A DNA stretch of 64,000 bases, taken from assembly GCF_963169125.1 (NCBI RefSeq), contig NC_084802.1, positions 32,456,107 to 32,520,106 of the forward strand, given 5' to 3'. The notes beneath the pieces are model-generated. The model searched no databases. It saw only the letters and a list, made by a program, of their open reading frames with translations, and was not told the DNA's origin. The stretch comes from Humulus lupulus. Taxonomy: Eukaryota; Streptophyta; Magnoliopsida; Rosales; Cannabaceae. Shown here piece by piece: positions 34,458 to 46,843 of the stretch. Each line of letters begins with the position of its first letter. Position 1 is the stretch's first letter. A program made the position numbers and the translations under genes.

Positions 34458-35817
34458 GTTACACACAGAAAGAAGGGGTTGACTATGAAGAAACCTTTTC
34501 TCCTGTGGCTATGCTAAAATCCATTCGTATACTCTTATCCATTGCTGTGTGCATGGATTATAAGATTCGGCAAATGGATGTCAAAACAGCTTTTCTGAAT
34601 GGCTACCTTGACGAAACCATTTACATGTCTCAACCAGAAGGGTTCAAATTAAAAGGTCAAGAGCAAAAAGTTTGCAAGCTTCTTAGGTCCATCTATGGAC
34701 TCAAACAAGCTTCTAGATCTTGGAATCTTAGATTTGATGACATAATTAAAACTTTTGGTTTTGAAAAAAACGTTGAAGAACCTTGTGTCTATAAACAAGT
34801 CAAAGATGGTGAATATTATTCCTTGTTCTTTATGTTAATGATATATTACTGATTGAAAATGACGTAACATCATTATCAAAGGTAAAGAACTGGTTAGCTA
34901 AACAATTCCAAATGAAAGATTTGGGAGAAGCCAAGTATGTTCTGGGCATTAAGATTCTTAGAGATAGATAGAACAAAACTTTGGCACTGTCTCAAGAAAC
35001 TTATATTGATAAGGTGCTAGAACGCTTTAATATGCAAAACTCCAAAAAGGGTGATATGCCAACCCGTTCTGGAGTATTCCTTTCCAAGGAGCAGTGTCCC
35101 AAAACACCTTACAAAGAGGAAGATATGAGACAGTATCCCTATGCCTCAGCGGTGGGCAGTCTAATGTACGCCATGTTGTGTACAAGACCTGGCATTTGTT
35201 ATGCAGTAAGGATAGTCAACTGTTATCAATCCAATCCTAGATTGAGTCATTGGATTGAAGTGAAGAATATTCTTAAGTATCTTATAAATACTAGAGATTA
35301 TATGCTTTTATATTCAGGTGGAGACCTGAACCCCACTGGTTACACCAATTCTGATTTTCAATCAGACAAAGATAGTCAGAAATCGACTTCTGGATCAGTG
35401 TTTACTCTTGGAGGAGGAGCAGTAGTCTGGCGAACTATTAAACAAACCAGCATTGCAGACTCCACCATGGAAGCTGAGTATATAGCAGCTTGTGAAGCAG
35501 CTAAGGAGGCTGTGTGGCTCAAAAAGTTCTATTTCAATCTGGAAGTAGTACCAGATGTGGATAAGCTACTAGTCCTATACTATGATAACAGTGGGGCAGT
35601 AGCTAACTCAAAGGAACCACAGAGTCACAAGAGGCGAAAGCACATCGAGAGGAAGTATCACTTGCTTAGAGAGATAGTTCATCGAGGAGATGTTGCAGTT
35701 ATGAAGATAGCTTCAGAGCATAATCTTGCAGATCCTTTCACAAAGACTTTATCCATAAAATCTTTTAAGGAGCGTGTAAGAAACATGGGAATGAGAGAGA
35801 TGCCTCATTTGCTTTAG
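34458..35817 (+). pseudogene. Copia B reverse transcriptase and RNase H
   Basis: Begins at YTQKEGVDYEETFSPVAML, immediately after the gypsy 3' LTR. RT motifs are QMDVKTAFLNGYLDETIYM and SIYGLKQASRSW. The catalytic box reads LYVNDILLI, with Asn for the first Asp of YVDD, and lies in a shifted frame near 34835. A TAG at 34969-34971 (LRDR*NKTLALSQ) is a second lesion. RNase H is complete: GYTNSDFQSDKDSQKSTSG, STMEAEYIAA, YYDNSGAVANS, and ends MREMPHLL before the 3' LTR. Confidence 0.93.
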
Positions 35818-35831
35818 GGCAAGTAAGAGAT

Positions 35832-38050
35832 TGTTGGGAATTGTTCCCTGAAAGCATATGTAGTAGACATTGTTTTATGAAATAAATAAATAAATTGAAT
35901 TTGTTATGCATATATTGTATGGACTATATTATTATGTGATAATATTATGTAAATATCAGAAAAAATCCTAAGTTCATATATGTGATTTCAAACACGTATT
36001 GGTACGGGAGGATTGTATTTGAGATAAATGAACTTGAATAGTTCACAGTAAAATAAAGTTATGGAATCTTTAGATTAATTACTGCAAGTACGGTCCACTA
36101 GTATTATGAATACATGAGATCTAGATCCAGATCACTAGTGTAGTAGGACACTTTTAGTGGAGGTACTTTATATATTAGAGAATATATAGAACTGGACCAG
36201 ATATGTTTACTAATACTTAGTTAAATACCGTTTCGAAGTATTAATTAAATATATCAACTGATGATCATATACAAATAGATCTTAATCCTGAAGTTACTAT
36301 GAACTCCTGTTTATGTTATATGAGTTCTTTAATTCACTCGTTAGGGTTTGTCAGAATGATCAGGCTAGACACTTTTGTTTTGGGAACGCATTAATGTAAA
36401 TGGCTAGGGACATAGTATACAGATATGGAATCTATACCTTCTCGCAAGAGATTGAATAATGGTTCTCTTAAGGGTTGGGATTGAAAAGGTTATTGAGCTC
36501 AAATTCATAATTTAGTTATGAATTAACATTCACTAGTAAAGTCAATGGTACTTAAGGAAACGAGTAAAACAGTAATTTTATTCCCGATTAATTATGAACC
36601 ATTATTAGAGGGTTAATTTGTATGCAATGATTATATCAATGAGCGCTTTATCATTATAAAGTACTCAGTAAATGAAAAATCTATAATTACAAGAGTACAG
36701 TCTCATATTTATAGTGGAATAATCATGAGATTAATAAATTAAGATTATTTAATTAAAGAGTTTAATTAATAATCTCAAATTTATTGGAGCTTGGAATTAT
36801 AGGTCCATAGGTCTCCACAGAGGCTCTATCAACACTATTCACGACAAGAGTTGATATAAAGGGAAAAATAGTTGAAAGACATATTTAAGAAGAAATTTGT
36901 TCTTCGGACCAAATATGCAATTATATGATACTAGTGATTAATTAATTAATTAAACATTAGTTGTAATTAAAAAAATTAATTAATATTTAATTATAATATA
37001 ATTTTTGAAATTATATTAAATAATTAAATTAATTTTTAAATTTAATTAAATAATTAATTAATTATAATTTTCGAAATTATAATAAATTAAATATTTATTT
37101 TCAAAATTATATTGGATTTAATTAATTGTTAGAATTAATTAAATATCTTTATTTGAGTGAGAGATAATAATCTGATAAGTTCAAATTGGATTTGAATTTA
37201 AAAGATTGATATTTATTCAAATAATTAATTATATTTGATAATTAGTTAAAAATACATTTAATTTAAATTTGAATTAGTTATGAGGTTGTTAGATTTTTAT
37301 CTAATAAAGTAGTTTGAAAAAATAATTAAATAAAAATAGAAAAATCAAATATCCCTAGAAATTACGGTGGTGTAGGACCACACACAATCCATGTACTATG
37401 TGTGGCGTGTACTGCATATTTCAGGGACATATTTTTCAATTTTATTTATTTAATTAATTAATTAATGGATAATTCTAAAAATTAGTTTATGGATATTTTC
37501 ATTAATAATATAATTAATTAATTAAAAGATAAATTGTAAGTTGGTTACAGATTTATTTTTTTAATTAAATATTTTCTATTTAAGTAGGACATATTAGAAA
37601 ATATACAAAAAATTCAAAACTTAGTCATTCATTCTGTGAAAAATAGAACGATACTTTTCAATCTCTCCCTGAAAAGATAAAGAACCAATTCTCAAGTCTA
37701 TTCTCTTGATCTCATGTGTTGAGTACATCAAGTAGAATCACAAATAAACTATCATTTATTCTCTAAGTGCCCACACACTTCTTGAGGTGTAGAGAACACT
37801 GTAGAAGATCTTGGTGTGAGTACCTAGGAGCAGCTTGGATAGGAAGATCGTCCTTATTACGAAAAGATAGCAATGACACTTGATAGGCTTCCAGATGTAT
37901 GATTTCTATTCCTATCTTGCTTATGATTAATGTATGTATATTAATGGATCTGCATATTTAAAGGTAGTTTAAATATGTTACAAAAATTTGGTTGTACACT
38001 GGGCCAACCCACCACCTTTCCGATGCGTATTAGGAAACTCATTCCTAACA
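35832..38050 (+). repeat. Copia B 3' LTR (2,219 bp)
   Basis: Pairs with 5986-8213. Preceded by a degenerate purine tract (gcaagtaagagat) and followed by GATAT. Small indels against the 5' LTR are scattered, for example the shorter stretch near 37.26 kb. Confidence 0.95.
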
Positions 38051-38055
38051 GATAT
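38051..38055 (+). repeat. Target-site duplication GATAT of copia B (right copy)
   Basis: Matches 5981-5985. Confidence 0.95.
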
Positions 38056-38470
38056 GTGTTCACTCTAGGTGGCACAGCTGTTTCTTGGAAATCCTCAAAA
38101 CAAACTGTAATCACTAGATCCACGATGGAATCCGAGTTTGTAGCTTCGGATGAATGTAGTGAAGAAGTAGAATGGCTGTGTACTTTCTTGGAGGATATTC
38201 TAGAATGGCCTAAACATGTGCTTACAATATGCATACACTGTGATAACCAAGCAACAATTGGCCAGGCACAAAATGTTTTGTAAGACGGTAAGTCTAGACA
38301 CATACCTCGACGACATAATACCGTTAGACAACTGATCTCAACTGGAGTTATCTCGATTGATTATGTGAAGTCAAAAGATAACATTACGGATCCGCTAACC
38401 AAAGGGTTAAACAGAGATCAAGTTGAAAAAACATCAGAAGGAATGAGACTTAAGCCCAAAGGAAATTGAG
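38056..38470 (+). pseudogene. Copia A RNase H, right part
   Basis: Continues from TSGY at 5985 with [33 protein letters not shown] and [17 protein letters not shown] at 38281-38283 replaces an expected Tyr codon. The frame then runs on as DGKSRHIPRRHNTVRQL, VKSKDNITDPLTKGLNRDQ to a natural stop near 38470. These are the last motifs of a copia polyprotein. Confidence 0.92.
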
Positions 38471-38908
38471 GTCGATATAAAGGAAACCTAACCTAGTTGA
38501 CTAGAGATCCTGAGATCTAGGTTCAATGGGACAACCTAGTTATTGAGACCGAGTAGGATCACTATGGGGGATTACCCTTACCCGTTCCAATGGTAAAATA
38601 GTGATGCCCATTGTAAAAGAGGTTAAGCTCAAGATTTTAATGACCCTTACGCATCGGAAGTCCGAGTAGAGTAATGCGGGATTGCTCTTAGATAAGAGGT
38701 CACCTATGTGAGAGAGAAGTGGGGCCGCTTTGAAGGAGAATTGTGGGGGCTCAATTCTCTAAAACCTCTAACATAACCAAGCAGATGTTCATGGCCAAAA
38801 TGAACATAACCATGAGAACCGAAACTATGTTGGAAAGATATCTGTGTGAGATATATCATCTTTTACACAAACGACAAAACAGTTCAAACACATCGCGTCT
38901 ACTAATCA
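38471..38908 (+). other. Copia A non-coding region downstream of pol
   Basis: No frame. It is the usual untranslated stretch between pol and the 3' LTR. It resumes after the solo LTR at 41187-41343. Confidence 0.6.
38904..38908 (+). repeat. Target-site duplication AATCA (left copy)
   Basis: Exact match to 41182-41186. Confidence 0.9.
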
Positions 38909-39755
38909 TGTAACGACCCGACATAAACTAAATAATTTACTACAAAACGTTTATCAAAACTCATTTGAAACAAACATGAATTAAATATCTTTTACAAAAT
39001 ATGCAGCTCGAGATCTCGTTATTTAAAAATAAATCGTTTCCTTACATGCATATCGTAGGTAAAATACAAGTTATTAAAACTTAACATATAACCATGACTT
39101 GAAGACTTTTAAAACAACGCATACATAGCAACCCCTTTGACCCCCCAGGTCTACCGATCACGACATGCACACATCTGACTGAGCCTGCTCCAATTCATCG
39201 CCTCATCACTACGCTTATGCCTTTACATGCAACACAGAGTACTTGTGAGCTAACGCCCAACAAGAAGAGCTATATAGGACACTATCCTCAAAGCCCAACA
39301 GTATAAGACATAAAACATAAAACGTAAAACATAACATAAACATAAACTAACTCATATCATCACAACCTAAAACATAAACAACTCCTATTCAATATCTAAT
39401 CACACAAAGTTCCATAATAAATTATATTGCCAGTAACTTAACCATAATATAATGTAATCTATCAACCAAACCATAGTGTAGCGTAAACATAACATAACGT
39501 AAACATAGCATAAAATAACCTATCCTAGAATATTCAATCCATAACAAGTATTACCAGTGTCGTTTCGGCCGTAAACCAGTGGTGATTTGGTTAGGTGTGC
39601 AACCGAGCACGAATTAACATAAACATGCATTTTTCGTAACGTAAGCATGCAATTTATCGTAACATGAGCATGAATTTTTATATTGTAAGCATGACACGCA
39701 AACATACCACATATTCTTACACATTTCAGTCACACACAACGTGCATCACTTATAA

Positions 39756-39887
39756 CATAGCTCCTAGCATAATTCATAACATGATTCATACCATAGTTCT
39801 TAACATAATTCATAATATAGTTCACAATATAGTTCGTAACAAAATTCCTAACATAATTCATAGCATAGCTTATAACATAATTTGTAA
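39756..39887. repeat. 12-bp minisatellite, 11 copies
   Basis: Units are variants of cataattcataa, running without gaps for 132 bp. The unit is a multiple of three, which keeps an accidental reading frame open. Confidence 0.92.
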
Positions 39888-40229
39888 TATATCATACAAA
39901 GTTACCACACTTAAGTATGTCGGGCATACACCCTACATGCAGGTGTCCACTCTTCCTACCTCAGGTCCAGTAGCGCTCCACACACATTAACGTGTCCCTT
40001 CAAGTATCCTTAGCGAGCCTATCATATCATATAACATCAAAAGCTTAAAACTCAAGCCAAACCAAAATTCATATTAAGAATATACCCATGTCCCTCTTAA
40101 AGATAACTCATACTCAAAATATTCTTAAGAAGGTCTTAAAACTCTACTGCAATAAACCCCAATCGAAAAAGGTTCCAATTGTATCAAATAGGTGCATCAA
40201 AACCTAAAAAATATGCATTTATGGGCAGC

Positions 40230-40345
40230 TAGTGCGGTCGCGCCGGTGCTTGGGCGTGGTCGTGCTCACAGAGTGCTAGGGCTAACCAGCCGAGTAGCGC
40301 AGTCGCGCCAGGGCTGGGCGCGGTCGCGCTAGTCCCCAAATAACG
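40230..40345. other. GC-rich dyad island of GCGGTCGCGCC motifs
   Basis: Four or five copies of gcggtcgcgcc-like motifs in 115 bp of an otherwise AT-rich LTR, about 0.84-0.95 kb from the minus-strand LTR start. Confidence 0.78.
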
Positions 40346-41181
40346 AAATCGCATATGAGATTTTAAACCTAGGATTCAACCCCAAATCGCAAAGTTTCGA
40401 CCCCAATTCACCAAATCAGTCAACCTAGCATGTTTTGAACCCTTGAAACTCATATATAACCAATCCTAAACATATACTAAACATTCAATATCCCAGAAAC
40501 AATTAAAACAACCTCAAAACATAAAAACCTAGATCTAACAAAAAAAAAACTTTAAACAGTAAAGTTTGATCACTTACAGACCAAACTCCAGCCACAGGAC
40601 TCAGATCCTTGCCATCTAAGAGATCTCCTAGCCCTTCCATAACTCAGATTGAAAATCTCTCCCAAAATCTTAGGCTTTAGGATTCAGATCAAGAACGAGA
40701 GAATTGTTCATTGGTTTGTCTTCCTTTCGTATATTGCTAACTCAAATGTCTGAAACTTCTTACGACATCAAAACATATTCCCCTCTATCATTTAATTATT
40801 TAATCTGATTTAAATCGTGCAAAATCCAAATTATCTTGTTGCCCAAACCTCTAGCTTTTCCTTAATAATTACTTATGGCCCTTATTGAAATTTCCATCCA
40901 AAACTATTAGTTTTAACTTCTCATATTTACACTTTCTATCATAAAACCCATAATTCTACTTTAGCCCCCATAAAACAACTTCTAACATACTTTGGCCCCT
41001 AATACTTGAAGAAACTAATGTGTGTGGATTGCTTGACGGAACACATAACATAAGCATACATCATAACTCATGCATATCATAGTTCATATAATTAAACACA
41101 CAATATCATACAATTTTACCATAATACCTGACCCAAGCCAGATTACCATAATACCCTTAAAACGCAAAGGCGAACATTACA

Positions 41182-41186
41182 AATCA
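41182..41186 (+). repeat. Target-site duplication AATCA (right copy)
   Basis: Matches 38904-38908. Confidence 0.9.
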
Positions 41187-42034
41187 GTTAGTAAAGTATA
41201 TATATTCTCACAAGAGAATGTTCAAAGGCTAACACTCACCTATCCTATTCAGGTATCAATCATAGAACTCTATCACCTTGTTGCATTGAGTCGTGTCGAT
41301 TCATTGTTTTTTAATGTTGATAAATTTCATTCGTGTGGGGGATTGCTGGAAAAAAATTGAGTGAATGAGAAATTGATTCCTAAAATGGTAATGATTCAGC
41401 AAATCACTTTGATTAAAGATGAGATTATCAGAATATTGTGTGATTTATTCTGATTGATTTTAGCAAATCATTTTGGTCAAAATTGAGATATTAGAATATT
41501 GTGTGAATAATTCTGATTGATTTTCAAAAAATCACTTTGAGTAACTGTTGATATTACCAGAATAAGTGTAATTAATTCTTATTGATTTTCATAAATTAAG
41601 ATTCTAGATTTGTTGGATATTTGGGCATTAATGCACTTGATTCACACACATTTCAACTCTCCATGAAACCTATAAAATGAGGTTTCTCCTCTCATTCTAG
41701 GACACACAAATACAAAGTATCACACACTTAGTCTCTTTCTCTCTTCAGTCTCTGTAGTATTTTCTGGTGATAGAAGGAAGTTTTGTTTCAAGTTCGCCTA
41801 AGCAGACACAATGGTGTTTTCGTCATGCTTGATCGTTGTTGTATCCTGAGAAGTGGTTGCTCACAAATCATCTAGTACCGTTCAGGTAGAGGGGACAAAT
41901 CTACTTTAAGAAAAGCGCGTTTTACGTGCCTCGGCTTTAGTTTTATTCTTTGTATAATGTATTTTTGTATTTCTGTTCTTCAATTAAATATATTAATATA
42001 TATTTCGTTCTTCTCCGTTATATTATTTCTAACA
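41187..42034 (+). repeat. Copia A 3' end: leader, polypurine tract and probable 3' LTR
   Basis: A short non-coding stretch ends in the purine tract gtgtgggggat (41334-41343). An LTR of about 690 bp follows, from TGCTGGAAAAAAATTGAG (41344) to TATTTCTAACA (42034). Its ends, its size and the preceding tract are copia-like. It lies in the right place to be the 3' LTR of copia A. Its mate is not in the window, so the link is inferred. Confidence 0.7.
41671..41678 (+). promoter_or_regulatory. TATA box of the copia A LTR
   Basis: tataaaat in the context cctataaaatgagg. A pyrimidine-rich start region (tttctcctctcattc) follows within 30 bp, as in plant LTR promoters. Confidence 0.6.
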
Positions 42035-42674
42035 GATTTTATTAGACACTTAAAATAAGGTTGGATGCATTTTTATGAGCTAATGTGTCAGTACTGATAT
42101 AAATTTATTTAGCATATATATTTTGGAAATATCACTAGATGGAAAAAAGATTACAAATTGGAGGAAAAAAAACACATATATAACACTACGCCCTTGTGTA
42201 ATTTTGTGATTATATAAAAATCTGTATAATTATACATATTTAAGTACATGAATATAGTATAAGTTCATTTGTAAATTAACAACTAAACAAAAGAAATAGA
42301 AAATGAATATTGGCAGGCCTTGCGAGTCTTGGGCTAAGGTGCCTTAGGCCCCTTAATATTAAAACTTAATTTTATTAAAAAAAAATTATTGATAAATATG
42401 ATTAAAATGTATAATTTTACCGAGGTCTTGATTAGTCATATGGTCGACCCTTAACAGAGGTAATAAGAGTAAGTTCTTCAATATTTTTTGTCACACATTT
42501 GTTGTAGTTAATAATATCTCGTTATTAAGTCTGGTTTAAAATAGGATATTGCATTTTTATTTTAAGAAAAAGGATATTACATTATCCATATCAAATCATA
42601 AAAATCTAAATAAATAAATAGTCTCCATTAAAAAAAATAATTTAATAAATTTTAAATAACAAATATTTCTATAG
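42035..42674. other. AT-rich intergenic or old repeat sequence
   Basis: No reading frame, no LTR terminus and no recognisable repeat. A short cttgggctaaggtgcc stretch near 42.33 kb stands out only by its GC content. Confidence 0.5.
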
Positions 42675-43223
42675 TTTTTTTTTTTTGTCAAGAAATACTG
42701 AAATTGATAAAGATTAATGTTCATGAGAATAGATAGGAGGAGATATCTCTTCCATCCAAAAAAGCTCATTGTTTAGTCGCATGCTTAGCAAATCCATGAG
42801 CCGTAACATTAAAGTTACGAATAACATAAGAAAGAGATGTCCCGAAAAGTTAGACAATAAAGCTTTTATATCCAAAAAAATGACTCCCATCTCATTGTGA
42901 TACACACTAGTATTATCCAAAGCTTGGACCAAAGACAATGACTCACTGAAGAAAGCTTTAATAGGTAGGACCAATTCCTCGAACTCATGTTAGTCTCACC
43001 AATAGAGCTTGTGCTTCTGCCTGAAACGCCGATAAGAGACTTGTATCACAAAACCAACACATATAAGAATCTTTTCAATTTACCATTTATGTAAGAAATT
43101 ATTTGTTTTGAAATTTTCTAACCAAATGGACCTAATTGGTGTCCCTTTGGTTATGTACTAAGGTATTTTATACCTTGTAGCGGTTTTGCAAGGGCTACTT
43201 TAATATTCTTATATGTTGAGAAA

Positions 43224-43228
43224 ATAAT
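43224..43228 (+). repeat. Target-site duplication ATAAT (left copy)
   Basis: Pairs with ATAAC at 46844-46848, one mismatch. Confidence 0.75.
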
Positions 43229-43979
43229 TGTAACGCCCTGCGTTTAGGGCACCGGGTAGAATTCGGTTTACGGGAAATTTTATTCTCGAAATTTTATTTC
43301 CAAGTATTTTGATACTTGTAAGAAATATGGTATGTCTTGTACGTAAGTTGTGTGTTTAAATATTAGTTATTATATGTTAAGTTTGGTTATGCAATCAAAC
43401 TAAGACCGCGGTCGCGGACTAAGTCAAAATCCCTAATCGAGTGAAAATCTCGGATCTAAAATATTCTCCAACAATTATGGAGAAAGGAAAATTAAGTTGA
43501 GCATAAAATAATTACGAATAAGGGAAAACAAATAATTTTAATGAATTTTCTGAGAAAATTCAATATGAGCAAGCTATGGGAAAATAGTTATTCCTACTTA
43601 AGGTGGAATTAAGACTAAAGAAAATTACATAAGAAAAATGATGTAATATGTATTTAGTAAGACTAATGTCATCAAATATTTTTGGTATGACATTCAATTA
43701 AATTAAAAATCCTAAGTTCCTTTAGTTGAAAACTATAGGAAATTACATTTTACAAAAGTATCATTCTAGCCTTGGTGAATAAGTAGCTTTATTTAGAAGC
43801 TTGGCTTGGATAGAAAAAAAATGGGAGGGAATTTTGGTATTTCTAAAGGGGGCGGCCACAAGGGAATTGAAGAATCTATTGTATTATTTTATTTATTTAT
43901 TTAATTGTGTAATCATTACGCACATTTTCTTAACTCTCAAGTCAAACTTGAGATGTCAAAAGCCTCTCTTCTACTCATT

Positions 43980-44025
43980 TCTCTTCTTCTTCTTCTTCTT
44001 CTTCTTCTTCTCTCTCTCTCTCTTT
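43980..44025. repeat. (CTT)n(CT)n microsatellite
   Basis: Pyrimidine tract on the plus strand, at a position where other LTRs here also have tctctc runs. Confidence 0.93.
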
Positions 44026-45989
44026 CATTCCAATTACAAAAGTCAGACCCTTTTTCTCTCCATTTCCTCTCAAAATTTCATGCTCCCTCTCTCTATAAGG
44101 AAAGGAAAAGCCTCCATTGAAGCTCCTAGGCTTATCTTGAAGAAACAAGTCACAAAAGAGGTAAGGTTCATGCAATTTTCTTTCCGTATCCCTTATGCCG
44201 AACCTAAGGCTCTCCTTTTACCTATTTTTTTATGAGTTTATTCCACTCTTAAAAACACTCTTTGATCTTTGATATAGAACCTAGGAGTGCTACATGCAAG
44301 ATCCAAGAGCTTCTATGACATATTTGGAGCTTTGAACATTAACAGGGTAAGTTTTTGTAGGGTTTTGAAATTTTAGTGTTTCTTCTCTTTTCCTTCTTTT
44401 TATTGAATAAAATCTGATCATGAGGAGGTATTGGGTTGAGTTTAGAAGTTGGAAAGCATTTGGGAAGCTTAGAGCCAAACCCTAGAAGCCAAACTCAAAG
44501 CTTGAATACAAAGGTAAAATCTTGATTCTTTACCATAAATATTTTTGAGTGATCCTACAATCTGAGTTTTTGGGTCATGTTTTGTGTTAAAAACAAGTGA
44601 GTTGATGTGTATTTTTTTTTTTTATGGTTGTTTGGTTTGCATGCATGTAAGTTGTGGTTGTTTGGTAGTGGATATCCAAAGTTTCCATAGGCTTTGTTGA
44701 AAATAGCTTGTTGCCAAAAACGTTACAGTAGCTTCCAACGAGTTTTACAGTACCTAAATGACATAGTTTATAAATGAGGTTTTCACTAATACATTATTTA
44801 GGAAGAGTACATGATTTTAGCATCTTTAACCACTGAAAAACGTTTTGTATAACTCAAATTATGAGCATTTTGGGATTGCATGTGCAATCTGAAATATTGA
44901 CTGAAAGTTTTAATATCGAGACTTTGAGCAACGATTTGAATAATTTAAACTAATTATTTGTGGTTAAAATTTTAACTGGACATTATTGGTATACTGAATA
45001 TTAAACCTATGAAATAATTTTCAAAAATTCACTATAGTTTGGGAGTTATGAATTTTATAACTTAGATGCTCAAAATTGTTTGCTGTCAAGATGGTGTTGT
45101 TACAGTGGTTTCCAACGGGCCAAACACTAGGTTATTGATCAAATTTTCAAATAGTACTTTTAGCATTTCATTATTTAGTAAGATTACTTGATTTTTTTCA
45201 TTTTGAAACACTAAAAAAAGTTATGTCTAGGTCAAGTTATAAGCTTTTTGTGATTGATGTACAAGTTGGAGTGAAAAACTAACAGATTGAATGGTGGATG
45301 TTTGAACAACATTTTGACAAGTTTAAAATCAACATTTTTAGCTGATTTTTATTTATTTAGACTCTTTTTATATTAAATAAAAGCCATATGAGAGTTGACT
45401 AAGAAATACCCCATAGATTGTGTGTTTTGATTTTTCTAAAACGGTTGTGAGATCAAATTATGTTTTAGGCAGATTTTGTTTTTAAACTTTAAGTCATAAT
45501 TCACTAGTCAAATCATAACTTTATATGAATTAATGGTTAAGATTTAAGTGGCTTAAAATATAATGAGGTTTTATATTTTATTAAAAATTCTTAAGGTAAT
45601 ACTCTTGTGTGAGTTAGGACTTTATTTTTTTCACAAAAAATAGTTATCACTTAGGACTAAAATTTGTTATTTGGTTATTTGTGAAAATAAAATCTTTTTG
45701 GATAATAAAACTTATAGGTTTCTTAATTTAGTGAAAATGAAAATTTTTTAATTTAAAATATTAGTAAAATAAAAACCTATTTTTCAAACTTGGTAATTTT
45801 AATTTCAGAACGTTTTCCTTTACACTTTTTATAAATCGGGAGTAATACTTTTATTTTATAAGGAAAATAAGAAAGCGGCAATGGAAGTTTTCTTTAGGTT
45901 TAAGAATGTGGTCTCTTTATTCAATTGGGAATTTATTTTCAAATTTTCGACACAATTATTTGTAGGCATGTTTTTCCAAATAATGTGAT

Positions 45990-46275
45990 AAGAAGAGCTG
46001 TAAATTCATGCCAGCCTGGCCCAGCACGACCTGTTTTTTCAAAAGCCTGAAAAAATGGGTCATGTCGTGTTGGCCTGTATAAAAATTGGGCCATGCCGTG
46101 TTGGCCCATATTTTGATAGGTTAGGCCCAGCACGACCCAAAAGCACGGTAATTTCGTGTCGGGCTGGGGCCGTGTTTTTGACGAGCCAGCCCATTTTCAA
46201 CAAATGGGCCAACTCGTTTTCTAATACCGACTCAAATTCGGGCCTGCATAAAATGGCCTCAAGTCCATTTTAATT
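45990..46275. mobile_element. GGCCC-rich patch, possible non-autonomous hAT-like fragment
   Basis: About 285 bp reiterating ggcccagcacgaccc, gggccatgccgtgttggccc and similar in both orientations. It begins near agagctgtaaattc. Such subterminal repeats are seen in some plant hAT elements. No clear terminal inverted repeat pair or 8-bp duplication was found, so the identity is tentative. Confidence 0.35.
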
Positions 46276-46843
46276 AACCAACAATTATCTAAATTTTATT
46301 TTTATCAAATTTTTAAAACAAATTAAAATTCAAAACTTGAGGTTTTGGGACCTCTTAATTATATCCTTTTGTTATTAAATAACATAATTAAAATTAAAAA
46401 CACATTTATATCATATTTTATAAAACACATGATCATTGTTAGGGCTTCCTGTTTGTCTACTTTATGCTATATATGTTAAGTTGTTTTTACTAAGTGTTTT
46501 GCTTACCTAGTTGTTTAATGTTGTAGGTAAGCAAAACGACAAGACAGATCAGTGAGCGCTGCAGTCTGTCATGCATAATGTACATGTGGCCCGACTGTGG
46601 AAGTTTCTACGCTTTTGTCAAGTTTTAAGTTGTGAAAAAACTTTATGTCGTTTATGTTTAAGTTGTTTTAATGTTTCAAATACGGTAATCTTATTTTAAG
46701 CATGCACATGCTTCTAAACTAAGTATTTATAAAGTTTTTTTATACGGATTTTTAGGTCTTTTAATTAAACGAAAGTAAGATGTTTTCGGCAAATGATGTA
46801 TGTTTTCCGCAATTATGTTGGTCGTTTTTACTGGGTCGTTACA

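Larger units (their letters stand above)
5986..38050 (+). mobile_element. Copia B: Angela/Tork-like Ty1/copia element inflated to 32 kb by nested insertions
   Basis: Bounded by two long LTRs beginning TGTTGGGAATTG and ending TTCCTAACA, flanked by exact GATAT duplications. A tRNA-Met-type primer-binding site follows the 5' LTR, and RT and RNase H precede the 3' LTR. The LTR start resembles Angela/BARE-type copia LTRs as I know them. Gag, protease, integrase and the start of RT are missing between the leader (to 9792) and 34458. The nested Athila and gypsy elements fill that interval, so those parts were lost during the insertions and deletions. Confidence 0.93.
38909..41181 (-). mobile_element. 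Solo LTR, minus orientation (2,273 bp)
   Basis: On the minus strand begins TGTAATGTTCGCC and ends GGGTCGTTACA between AATCA duplications. It carries the cttgttgggcgttagctca form of the conserved block (39243-39275), a 12-bp minisatellite and a GC island (40230-40345). No gene. The 108-codon ORF over the minisatellite is a by-product of the repeat. Confidence 0.92.
3172..42034 (+). mobile_element. Copia A: oldest host Ty1/copia element, split by later insertions
   Basis: A Ty1/copia element whose coding remains lie at 3172-3202, 5380-5985 and 38056-38470, with a 3' leader at 38471-38908 and 41187-41343 and a probable 3' LTR at 41344-42034. The frame runs across both the ACAAT and GATAT duplications once the inserts are removed: NEKLDSVTMTSGFKINE across the first and [17 protein letters not shown] across the second. 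The 5' part (LTR, gag, integrase and the start of RT) is missing. Linking the 3' LTR to this element is inference from order, orientation and a purine tract. Confidence 0.7.
43229..46843 (+). mobile_element. Solo LTR-like element, 3,615 bp, in the LINE RNase H
   Basis: Starts TGTAACGCCCTGCG and ends GGGTCGTTACA. It is flanked by near-identical pentamers and lies inside the LINE RNase H domain. It contains a (CTT)n(CT)n tract (43980-44025), a diverged ttgtaggtaagc block near 46.52 kb and a GGCCC-rich patch that may be a later insert. It is longer than the other LTRs. The 144-codon ORF at 43801-44235 is built on the microsatellite and has no family motif. Confidence 0.85.

Noticed and set aside
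43801..44235. 144-codon ORF with a leader-like hydrophobic stretch
   Set aside because: The Phe/Leu/Ser run is encoded by a (CTT)n(CT)n microsatellite within an LTR. No domain and no conserved start.
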